Shown piece after piece: positions 11,740 through 23,500 of a stretch of DNA of 64,000 nt; position 1 is the stretch's first letter; each line of letters starts with the position of its first letter. The notes beneath the pieces were generated by a model, which was given only the letters and a program-made list of their open reading frames with translations, searched no databases and had not been told where the DNA came from. The DNA is from Maea johnstoni. Taxonomy: Eukaryota; Annelida; Polychaeta; Spionida; Magelonidae. The DNA lies in NCBI GenBank assembly GCA_963942565.1, contig OZ012690.1, positions 17,710,135 through 17,774,134 on the forward strand, given 5' to 3'. The position numbers and the translations under genes are program-made.

Positions 11740-12180
11740 TTATTTCATGGGGATTCAAAAAAACATGGGTTTTTGAAAAGCCCTTGTTATTCGTGGCCAG
11801 CCTTTATTAACTGAACATAAGACAGGTTGTAAGATATGGAATGATTATTTCAAAAAAACATGTTTTATTGTATCCCCAAGGGGTTTTGAAAGGCCCTTGT
11901 TAGTTGTGGTCAGCCTAGATTCATCTCAATAAGGTACAATAAACAACCATGTTGATGCATAAAAATATGGTTTTCCTAAAAGCTGTTTTTTTTTCGTCCA
12001 CAGACAATTTTGACTGAACTATGGAATGGTTATTTCAAAAACCCATGGGGATTCAATAAAGCATGGGTTTTTGTAAAGCCCTTGCTATTTGTTAAAAGCC
12101 TAGATTAATCCCAATAATAAGGCATGATAAACAATTAAAGGGATTCACAAAAACATGGTTTTCTTAAAAGTTTCCATTGG
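11740..12180 (+). repeat. Three diverged direct repeats
   Basis: Three copies of about 130 bp sharing CATGGGTTTTTGAAAAGCCC, TTGTTATTCGTGGCCAGCCT and CTCAATAAGGTACAATAAAC-type blocks. No coding signal. Confidence 0.5.
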
Positions 12181-12550
12181 TTGGTAGTTACTTAATTGAT
12201 GCAGGATCTATGCCAGATGTAGTATTACTACTCAGTGCTGCCATCTTTATTATTGATTTTAAACTGACACCAAGAAGAAATGGTATGTGCTGCCCTCTAT
12301 TTGCATGTTTTTAATAACGTGTGAGATATTGATATCTCATGGATAATACAGAACTTACTCTAAAATTATATTGGACACCTACCCTTAAGGACTAGTAGGT
12401 GAGGATTTAATATCACGTTAACTGACATCTTTTATCTATGATTTTTGTTGATATTCCAATTAATTCTATGCCATTATGATTATGTTTTCAAGGAACAGTT
12501 ACACCCTATAACTAGCTTGAGCTGTATTTTTCTTTTTTCATGTACGGAGG

Positions 12551-12845
12551 CCTGTCCTGATGGCCGTGTGGTCTAAGGCATCGCCACTGACTGCTAGCTG
12601 TCCCGCACCTCTGTCTGGGTTCGAATCCCACCCGGGGCATGTGAGAAAGTTGCCAGTGAGTTTGGGTTAGGTGGTGGTTTTCGCCAGGAACTCCGAGGCA
12701 TGTGCAGCTGCAACTGGCTAGTTACGACTTAGCCCTATTATGGCAGAAAAAGTGACGAAATCCGAATTTTCAAATCCAAATTCATGTATGGAGGGGCTGG
12801 GGATGGAGTAAGGAAAACGCCTGACCATGACTGTGCATCCTTCTA
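12551..12845 (+). repeat. tRNA-derived SINE-like element (copy 1)
   Basis: The head looks like a decayed tRNA(Ser)-type sequence, with A box GGCCGTGTGGTCTAAGGC (12562-12579) and a perfect B box GGGTTCGAATCCC (12617-12629). The acceptor stems pair poorly. It is followed by a body, AAAGTTGCCAGTGAGTTTGG, that recurs at 48193 in the second copy. This is a retroposon, not a working tRNA gene. Confidence 0.7.
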
Positions 12846-13082
12846 TCACAGCCCCTATATATAGCATGGTTATGATATGTTATGAGACTGGGACAAGGGG
12901 CTTTTACAAAGCGTAATAAGCTGAAGAAAGGCTGTGATTGACATGTTTACATAGCTATCCCATGAAGGAATATGTAAATAAACAGTTCTTGTCAATTCAA
13001 ATGCTTTTTGAGTTATCATTTTCCCTTTCCATTTGCCAAGTGGCCACCCTCTCTGGGTGTGATATATTTCCAGATAATAATA

Positions 13083-13240
13083 ACCTGCTCTGTGGCGTGT
13101 CCTACTGTCTAATTGCCGCACCAGCATGCAACAGGGGCTTTAGAATGTGCAACACACCAGACACTTGAAGCATTGTTTAACTGGGGAATTTTCACAAAAC
13201 ATGACCAATTGAGCCTACCTGATATCTCACTTGAATTATC
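13083..13240 (+). repeat. Two-copy dispersed repeat (partner at 10616-10775)
   Basis: See the 10616-10775 copy; about 75-80% similar by eye. Confidence 0.55.
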
Positions 13241-13339
13241 TTTGATACAAATCTTATTCAACGACCAGTGAACTCCCATTTCGTAATACTGTCTATTTAT
13301 TGGTCTTCGGTCTTACTATTTCAGTAAAGGCTGATCAAG

Positions 13340-13476
13340 TGGTGGCAAATGGGTACTCATCTGGGAGTACTCGGTGAGCTATCCAATGAACACCAACACA
13401 ACAAGGTTAAGATCTTTCAAAAACTGTGCGCTTTTATGCTTTGGATGAAAGTAACCTCAGCATCGGAAGCATTAAA
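13340..13476 (-). mobile_element. piggyBac-like MITE, TTAA family A (copy 5, truncated)
   Basis: Keeps GGGTACTCATCTGGGAGTAC through CAGCATCGGAAGCATTAA but lacks the left third of the family. Confidence 0.65.
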
Positions 13477-13599
13477 AGGATCTTTGAGCATGAATAGGAT
13501 ACAGACTAATATTTTGAAGAAAGAGGTCTTGCAGTTCCCCTTTCTTCAAAATCCTTGAAAATGAATGTATCACAGTAGGGGGAAAGACAAAGACAATTT

Positions 13600-14506
13600 C
13601 TTTCTTGTATTTAGAAATATACTTTATTAGCATACCTTGCTTCAACTCACTTCACAACATTCATCAACAAAAAGAATCCAGTTAATCACTTGAAAGACAT
13701 CATTCTGTCTTAATATCTTCATTATACATATAGATCACTTAAGTGTTGTTTTATAGAACTGATATTACTTGGATAATCTTTTACTCTTTCACAAAACCTT
13801 TCGCACCCATCCATAACTTAGAAAAACAATATTTACAAATACTTCAGACTTTCCATCATCTAAATGATGTGAATGATCAGAATTATCCGATGATAATTTT
13901 GGTGTGGAAGAAGCACATTTTACAAGTTTCCATAAAATCTACCTGCTAACAAAATATAAGCAATTTTGAAAAGCAAATGAGACTAAGGTAAAAATCTACA
14001 TGGCGTGAATTTGAAAATCAAAATTAAAAGTGCAACGGGCCAGTAGGCCTGCTTTTTTTGCTTCTACCTCCTGTAAATAAAAATAGAATTACCAAAGATG
14101 TTTTTCATTGTCTCAGTTTCTTACTCAAAAATGTTCATATGCGTTGTAGCACTTAGTACAGCATTATTTCCATTTTCCCTGTAACCACTTTCTGATCTTT
14201 TACATGAATTATCCTGGCTTCACAAAAGCAGATGTGTACAGCGCAATATGCTGACGACTTTTTAGACAATTTTGATGTTGATTAATGGTATGATATGTGG
14301 AATCATATTCTAAACACCTCTCTGTTTATATCAGATGTTAAAAAAAATTAACTTTCACTTTCCAACCAACAAGATTCAATTTTCTTTGCCAATTATCCAT
14401 GGCACCTGATACACATCCATCACTTGCACAATATAAAACAGTTCGCAATAATTGTTCTGCGTTTGCCCGAGATCACATGACAAGGACTCCCAACAAAAGG
14501 TCAGGG
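13600..14506 (-). other. SREBP 3' untranslated region
   Basis: About 0.9 kb of AT-rich sequence follows the SREBP stop on the minus strand, up to a poly(A) signal at 13623-13628. No other gene is visible in it. The end point is inferred from that signal. Confidence 0.5.
13623..13628 (-). terminator. Candidate SREBP poly(A) signal
   Basis: AATAAA on the minus strand (TTTATT on the plus strand), about 880 bp past the SREBP stop. It is the first canonical hexamer I noticed downstream. Cleavage would fall near 13600-13610. Confidence 0.5.
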
Positions 14507-17500
14507 TCAGCACTTCACTGGGACCTGGGCTGTGATGTTCGTCGTTCCGTATTTCATCATAAGCTGATGACAGTTCGAGAGGGATTTTTTATCACCGATC
14601 TTTTCGTAAGTTTTTGCGGCCTGCGCCAGCATGCCAGCCCTCTGGCCGGGAGCTGAGAGGAGCTGGGATGGAAGGTGTTTGCACGCCATCAGTAGGGCCG
14701 TCGCATGTTCGCGCTCGCCTACTTCACACTCACTGTTTTCATGGCCCTCTGAAATAAACAACAAAAGAAATAAATCACTACATAAACAATAAACACATAT
14801 CATAATTTCATGTGTATAAGACAAACCTTTTTCCACAAATTTTTACACTCAAATCAGGGGTGCGTCTTATAAACAAAGCTAGAAATCTAGGGTATTTTCC
14901 AGCGATTCCCCGGGTACCTATATCATGTTTTTCATTTATATCATTACTTTTTTTTCTCTTCATTTTAAATGGTGTCTTTTAATTTTTTATTCAAGCTAGA
15001 GTTAATAGAAATGAATATGAAATCGTACCTTTTTCTGTGTTTGGAACGTATCTTCTCCTGACGTTGCGGTCCAGGAGCTGCTGTGTGCGTGCTGGACTAG
15101 CACCAGCCATGAGCCGAGCCGTGGCCTCGTGCAGAAATACCTGTTAATGACAAGACACCACACATTTAATACATGAACCCGAATCATGAAATAACATATA
15201 AACCCAAATCAGGTAAGACAATAAATTCACCGACAAATTTCTTTTGCCTGTAATTGTTGATAGATTAGCAAATTACATATCAATGATACTCTGATTATCT
15301 TTTATACTTTACATTAAGCAAATCATACATTAACATATAAAACTAAACTCAGGTAAGACATATACTCTAAGATCAAATAAATTTACTAGCAAATTTCTTT
15401 AGCCTATAATGGTTGATAGACTAAGGAAGTATTATTTTGCCTAGGACTGTTAATAGACTAATGACATATCAATGATACTCCAATTATTATTATTTTTGAT
15501 TTTCTGCACTTTTCTTGGCGAAATGAGGATTGCATTTGAAACTAATACCAAATTCAATATATGAAATTCATCATACAGTTATTTCATATTATTTACAGTA
15601 TCTATCACTTGTGGATCAACAGTAAAAGATGAGGTTCAAAGAAGAATCAATCCAAACATCTTACCCTTGGTAGGGCTGCTTTTGAAATTTGCGAAAATTT
15701 TACAATATCTATCACTTATGGATCAACAGTAGAAGATGAGGTTCAAAGAAGAATCAATCCAAACATCTTACCCTTGGTAGTGCTGCTTTTAAACTTTGCG
15801 AAACTTTTACAATATCTATCACTATGGATCAACAGTAGAAGATGAGGTTTAAAGAAGGACCAATCAAACATCTTACCCTTGGTAGTGCTGCTTTTTGAAA
15901 TTTGCAAAAATTTTACAATATCTATCACTTATGGATCAACAGTAGAAGATGAGGTTCAAAGAAGAATCAATCCAAACATCTTACCCTCGGTAGGGCTGCT
16001 TTTGAAATTTGCGAAAATTTTACAATATCTATTACTTATGGATCAACAGTAAAAGATGAGGTTCAAAGAAGAATCAATCCAAACATCTTACCCTTGGTAG
16101 GGCTGCTTTTGAAATTTGCGAAAATTTTACAATATCTATCACTTATGGATCAACAGTAGAAGATGAGGTTCAAAGAAGAATCAATCCAAACATCTTACCC
16201 TTGGTAGGGCTGCTTTTGAAATTTGCGAAAATTTTACAATATCTATCACTTATGGATCAACAGTAGAAGATGAGGTTCAAAGAAGAATCAATCCAAACAT
16301 CTTACCCTTGGTAGGGCTGCTTTTGAAATTTGCGAAAATTTTACAATATCTATCACTTATGGATCAACAGTAGAAGATGAGGTTCAAAGAAGAATCAATC
16401 CAAACATCTTACCCTCGGTAGTGCTGCTTTTAAACTTTGCGAAACTTTTCTCAGGCTGCCGAGGTCCTCTTGAAAGGAGAGGAGCTCCGACTGAGACATG
16501 GTGGTCGACGAGACCTCACTCTCGCCCTGGTCCTGTTGCCACACTGCTGTGCGCGTCGTCAACAGCCAATCACAGACCAGGAGGTGCACAGCCTGAAAAG
16601 GAGCATGAAAAAATTGAGAATTATAACGTCACAAATTTAGTCAAATCTTCGTTTAACATTTTCCACTCTGACAGGTTAAATTGAAAGAGGTCTATTATGA
16701 TAAGTGGTCTCTTAACCCTTCCAATACTGAGGCTACATTTGTCCAATGCCCAAGAACCCAAAGATTTTTGAAAACCATCTAAACCCTGTCATGTTGGTAC
16801 TCATTGGATAACCCTCAGATGAGTACCCATATTCCAGGGTTTCAAGGATTTTTCAGGATTTTTGCATAATTTTGTAGCGGCCAACTTAGCCACCAGCAGC
16901 ATAAGGGTTAAAAGGGGTACAATGAAACATGTTACCTGAGAGGATATATAAGACTTAATCAAGGACTTAATTGAAGGTGGACCTAGCAAAATGTATTATT
17001 TCACAACTTGAGATCAGGCTAGTTAGTTTAAGATGTTACTAGCCCTCCTGGGCCAGTGAAATAAAGAATACTGTCTGCTCCATTTTCCCGTATCTTCCAT
17101 CTCAGCTTGTTATTTGTTTCTAAATATGCAGCTTTCGCGTCAAACGGAAGTCCAGCGGGGTCCGCCTTCTTGTCACCTGTACGTAGTTGCTTTGTGACCC
17201 GCCATGTTTGCACTGCAGAAGCATTGCATACTTGTACCTAATGCAATGCAACTACAATGCACCAAGGCAGTTCAAATTCATCCCAGGCATCTTGGACATC
17301 AGTGAGGTACTTCCAGCTGGAATTACAGCATCAGGCGTCAATTACATGGACTTCATCTTGGTCATCAGCTAGGTGATGTTAGACACCAAGTAGATGCTAA
17401 TGTTGAATGCAGTAAAACCTTGAAGTGTCAACCCCTTAAAGATGTGATCACCTCCTATATATAAAACAATTTCAGAGTCCCATGTGTACCTAATAAGTTT

Positions 17501-20500
17501 GCCAGCAAGGCTAAACTCACAAATCTACCCTAACCATGCTTACCTGTGTGATTCTGTCGGCGGGCCGATGGCTTGCCATATTGAGACTGTCGCGCAGAAG
17601 GACCCCAGCACGGTCGCACTGCCGTATGCAGTTATAGTTACAGCTCTCCTTGTGTGCGGAGATCAGGTTCTTCTTCGCCTTGAAAGCAAGGTGTACACTT
17701 CTCGGCAGTGGATTGCTGCAAAAAATATAAGGGTTAACATGAATATTCATATAAATAAATTGGGATAGAAGGAAAGTGTTTTTTCTATACCAATTAATAT
17801 ATATTTTTGGAACTAATTTCGTCAATCCAATATATTAACTTATATAACTTCCTATCTAAATGGTTTGAAATCATGTGGACAAATTCTGCGTATTTCATTT
17901 TGTTGCAAAAAGATGTGTGAACATGCACAGCCACTTAAATTATTGTATACCTGATCTCTCTTGATAATTTTTTTCCCTTATCAATGATTATTGAGATTAC
18001 TGTTGAAAAGGATCATTCGAATGCCTTTCAAGCTAAAAAATTTGAAAATAATTGCGGAAAAAAAGCATGAATTAATAAGCTTTAGAAAAGTCAGTAATCT
18101 CATTAATATTTCCCAAAATATCTTGCCACTCATAATCTGGGCTTTTAGAAAAGCTGCTGCAGGGTTGAAAGTGTTAAACAATGATCTGTTTCCCATTAGG
18201 AAAGACCTTACTCTGTCGTTTGCAGATATTATGGAAGGGTGTCCAGTACCGAGAAGTATCTAAGACTAAGTACTAAACAATGATCTGCCGAATAATGAGA
18301 AAGAACTTACTCGGTCATTTGCAGAGATTTTGGAAGGGTGTCCAGAACTGAGAAGTATCTTTCTGCGGCAGCGTCATCGCCGGTCAGCCAGTGGCCCGCA
18401 ACGGCAACGACAGATGACCACCACTTGGACACGTCGTCCACTCCCTGTCCGCTGGTGATGGTGGACCCTATGGCAAATGCAGCGTCGTTGCTGACTCCCG
18501 CCGTGTTGGAGCAGTCGGTCAGAAGCTGGACGTACTGTAGGGCCTCACTGTAGTGGCTACAACTACAGGGAAAGAGAGAAAACAGCAAGTTCAATATAGA
18601 GTCAATTATTACAAATCACATGGAAAGTTAATTATGGAAGGCAATCGAGCTCACACCTTTAATTCATTCCTTAAACAATTTATGTTTAGAGTTTCCCTTG
18701 ATGATAAAAGAGTTTAAAACTAACTCTAGAGGAGCATAAAATTTGGAAGAAAATTTGGTATAGGATTCTAACTATGTTCACAAAAGTTACTTTGTTAAGA
18801 TAAATGCCGTGAATTTGACAGGGGTGAAAACGTCATGAATTTGACAGAGGTGAATGAGTTCAAATAGATCTTTGTTTTTGATCTGGAGGCTAAACAGTAT
18901 CAATTATACCCATTGCTAGTGTTCCTTTTTATCCAAAAAAATTGACAAAACCCCCTTCGTAATGCTGCACGTCTCCGGTTAAAAAGCTTTCAAGTGAATT
19001 CCTGTACACAAAACATGTAGTTGATGGAAAAGGTGTAGTGGATATGGTTGACACTTACCTCTCATTCTTGTTGCTGAGAATATTGTCCGAAACGTATCCT
19101 GGTGTGACCAGGGAATACAGCGCCTGCTCCAGGAGGTACTCTCTGAAGGCCTGGGTCAGCAGAGCCAACGGGTTGGCTGAAAATAAAACAGCAAGGTGGT
19201 GTAGCAACTATATAGGTATACACTCAAAACAATACTATCTTCATTGGTCAATGTATACAGTCAAGCCACCAGCTTAAAATGTATTACATTTCAACATTTA
19301 GCAATTTAATAAATTTGAGCAATAACAAATATGGTGTCTAGTGAAATGAAATAAACATGTGATTTAGACCACTTTCAAACTCTTAAAATTCAAAATATAT
19401 ATCTAATATATGTGTAAATAATATTTGACTATTTGGATTTTCAAGATTTTTGACAGTCTCAACAACAAACATGATGATGGTACTTGTCTATGACAGATTA
19501 TTTTCCAGAATGATGTACTGTATAACTGGTATTTTATATAGGCATTAAATATTCGCTCTCTCCATAATAGCGCCAAAATAACATCCTTCGCTAAATATCT
19601 GTATAGTAATAAATATATAGTTTGAGTGGTTGATTGTGCAATTTTAAGGTGGCACAAATACCCTTCAGCAGGGTTGTAAAGCGAATTTTTAGCACTCCAA
19701 ATTAAAGCAGTATACAGTACTCACTTTCACTGGCCAGGGTGCTGAAGATGGACTTCTTGCCGTGAGATGACCACCTGCCCTCGACGAAAAACCGATGCCC
19801 CAGGGGGTGACAGAGCCACTGCATGGCGGGCGGGACCGAGGTGCCCTTGGCTGTACAGACATGGCGAGAGCGGCTCAAGAAATAGCGCTGAAAAAGAAAT
19901 GGAATCACATTAAGATAAATTCTTAAGAGATCTGCAAAAATTGATTCTAGACAATTCAAGACAACCATGTCACATCAAATATGCACAAGATTCTAGAAGC
20001 AGAAAAGATCTACATTTACTTTAAAATCATTACCGCTAACCCTTTATAGTAATATTCCATGCACATTACAAGCTAGGACTTTATCCTGGACCAGTTAATA
20101 CCTTAAGCTGCCAAATAAGTAATACTACTTAGGGAACATCTTCAAAATTAAAGCATTTTTAAATGATATTTCAAGAAAGTATATTTAATCACACAAATAT
20201 ATACAACTCACCTTTAAACATTTTGGAAATGTATGCTGAAGTTCCCCCAATTTATTTTCGAAAGCCTAAACCCTATACAACACCTTTGACAGATTAATAC
20301 CCCATCCAACACTCTTTATAGCATATGTGCCTTATGGTCTGAAATCTTGATATTGACAATATTTTCTACTTACTGCCATGAACTGCATCTTGTCTGGGAA
20401 GGTGGTTTTGACGGCCAGGGCCGAGGTGGCGTAGATCTCGGCGCACTGTTCGCGGGTGAGCGCATCGTTGGCAGCCTCGGCGAGGTTGACCGAGCAGAGG

Positions 20501-23500
20501 GCCAGGTTGATGCCCATCAGGGTGGAGCCGCCGTTGTGCCCGGTCAGGTGCAGCTGGTGCAGTTTGTGGTAGACGAGGGCGGCATCCCGGGCCGACGCCT
20601 TCAGGTCCTCGCGGCTGTAGCCCTCGCCGCCCCGTAGGGCACCCCGCGCGCGGTTGGCGAGCCAGCGCCCTATGTAGAGACGATGGAGGCCCTGGCGCAG
20701 CATGTTCCAGATGAGGCAAGCCGTCATGTCGACCCTCGAAGTAGGTAGGGGGCGCCCCAGTGCACGTAGGCAGTTACCAAGGTTGGTCACAGCAGCGCTG
20801 TGGTCTCCCTGTAGAACAAATATACACGCATAAGTTAATGAAGAATATCTTTAGATTCAACACCATAACTTAAATTACTTGAATCGTATGATCAGTACTT
20901 CCTCAATTGCAGTATTTTGTTTGCTTATTACTTCCAAGATTCAATATTTTCAAATATCCTACAGCTATTTATACATGACCTACTTGATATGAATACATGA
21001 GTATTCACCAATTTAAACAAACTTATGTTTTCATGCCCAAGCTTCTTAGACCGCAATCAGATTTTTTTATAATCATGATTTTTAAGATATGCTTCATGAA
21101 AGAATTTTCATTCATGTTCAAGCTTTTTATGAAAGTATCTGACCTATCTGATCTTATACAAGCATGAACATATCCCCAAAAATATAATTGCAATTTGCAA
21201 TACAAAAATATCTATACGGATGGCCATCTTTAGATTGACAGATTACACCTACCCTAGCCAGGTCAATGTCGGCCTGCTTCCTATATCTCCAGTAGTGCAC
21301 AGAGCCCTCAGACTTGGCCGTGGTGACAGGTTCCCCGAAGACAAATATTCGCGCCATGACACCAGCGAATACGACCGTATTGATGAGCCACACTATGAGC
21401 GTGGGGAAGATCCAACTCCACAAGCCACCTCTCTCTTCCAAACCTACAGAACAACAAAACATGGTTATGTTCACTTTTACGGCATTAACTTGCATGTCTG
21501 GAGCCTGGTAGCCCACATCGTCTGAATCTTTGAAAATTAACTTAGTGCTATGTAATCTAGAAAGGGGTAGTAGAAGTGGTTGTAATGATTGATTGTTAGG
21601 CCCCTTGGTGCAAAAGTCTGGAATGGTCCTTCTTTATGTTGAGCTTGTATGTATATCATAGTCTTAGCCAGGATTTTGAAAGTGGGTGACCAAAATGGGG
21701 TAATCCTGTATTCTAAGGGAGACCATAATACAATGTATCTTCAATTTAGAACCATAAGGATACATTACCTTATCAAGAAACTGAACAATACCTTGAGTTA
21801 CGTCCTAGCATTCACATTGAAGTGAAAATTTCAAAATTATCTGCTTGAAATTGGCATTTCTATATATTCATCAGGAATGAATTTGGGTGTCCTACTGTGG
21901 GATTTTTGAGGTTTTGGGTGTCCAGACTGTGGGAATGAATTTGGGTGTCCTACTGTGGGATTTTTGAGGTTTTGGGTGTCCAGACTGTGGGAATGAATTT
22001 GGGTGTCCTACTGTGGGATTTTTGAGGTTTTGGGTGTCCAGACGCCTTGCTGGCTCAGACACTGATGTACATGCCTGTTTGTGAGTGGGTGTGTGGAAAT
22101 ACTGACTCAAAAGAACCTACCATCATCCATGCCAGCCAAGGTCCTTCCAGGTCCATGTCCCATCCCGGCGAACTCGACGTTCCTGCTGCTGCCGTCGCCA
22201 ATCATGGACCCAAAGGGGTTGAACACGAGAATGGCAAACATGAACATACACAGGGCTGTCCTGGAGCGATCCAGCATACCACTTACAAGGCTCTTGTCTG
22301 AAATAATAGAACACTACATGTGAACGTAGTTCAAGAAAATTTGCTGACATTACCACAATCATTATCAAAAATTGGGAATTATCAACTACAATAATATCAA
22401 GTTTACATACGGTATAAAAAATTAATATTAAGCCTGTAAGCTGCATATTTGCACAATGATTTTCAATTCCAAAATGACAAAAATAATACTTTTAACTAAG
22501 TGCATTCATTTTCATAAGTTGTTTGATAATCATAAAACTGTACAAAAGTGCAATTTTAGGCGCTTTCACTTTTATCAAAACAAAGACACAAAATTGTGAT
22601 ACAAGTAGGATCACATAATACAGACTTACTTCTGTTCCAGAGTATATACAATAGGAGGATGAGCTATAATATCTTAATAACAAAGGAGCACAAACACCAA
22701 AGGGGTTTAATCTAAGAATAAATTGGAAGCCAGGGGGAGGAGGGTCAAACATGTTTTATGATTATCAAGGAAGAGAAAAAGGTAAATCAGTAGCACCTCT
22801 ATCAAAACTAGATGTAAATTCTCTAAGTTCCTATCTAAAAAGCTCATCTGCTATGCTTATGTTACTGTAAGAAAGTAACCCAAGCATGGAAAGTGCTACT
22901 ACTAGTAACCCAAACAATGAGGAAAACATGGTTCGACCTTAACACTGCATGGTTGAAACCAAATACTTACAACTCTGGACTAATATGTTTACACCAATAA
23001 CTAAGAAAAAAGAGATCCAAAACTAACTTTGTGCTTGAAACCATAATTGCATCCATTTGAACATGGTTTAACTACCAATTATCTCATGAAGTGTATACCA
23101 ACCCCAAATTACTGACAACTTTCTCACATGTCCCTAGCATATTTCAAAAGCCAGCAGTGGGTGAAGTTAAGGTCGATCCCTGTCAGACAAACTATGTACA
23201 TGCAGAATATTGAAATACACAAACCGGTAAAGCTGGACCAACCTGTGCTGCCATCCTCGCTGTAAGAGGGACTGGGGGGCGAGGGCGAGCTGCTGTCGCA
23301 TAACGACTGCGGGCTGTGGATGGGCGAGCTCGTGTCCGACTGCGGCGGCGTGATGTCCATGCTGCACCCGAGGTCCCCTCCGCTGGAGATGAGCAGGTCT
23401 TCGATATCTGCAATGACAGAGCGGGACATTTATAGTTTCAGTCGCCGACAATAGTTTCACAAATGAGTCATCGATTAAGACATCTTCATTAAAAAAACAA

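Noticed and set aside
12551-12640. tRNA(Ser)-like sequence
   Set aside because: Good A and B boxes but the acceptor stem does not pair, and the sequence continues into a body shared with another dispersed copy, so it is a SINE head.
15599-16452. Regular repeats that might suggest a CRISPR-like array
   Set aside because: Units are contiguous and nearly identical over their full 107 bp, without unique spacers, and are clearly copies of a eukaryotic splice junction.
20366-20719. Arg/Pro-rich 117-codon minus frame
   Set aside because: Shadow of SREBP exon 8 in another frame.
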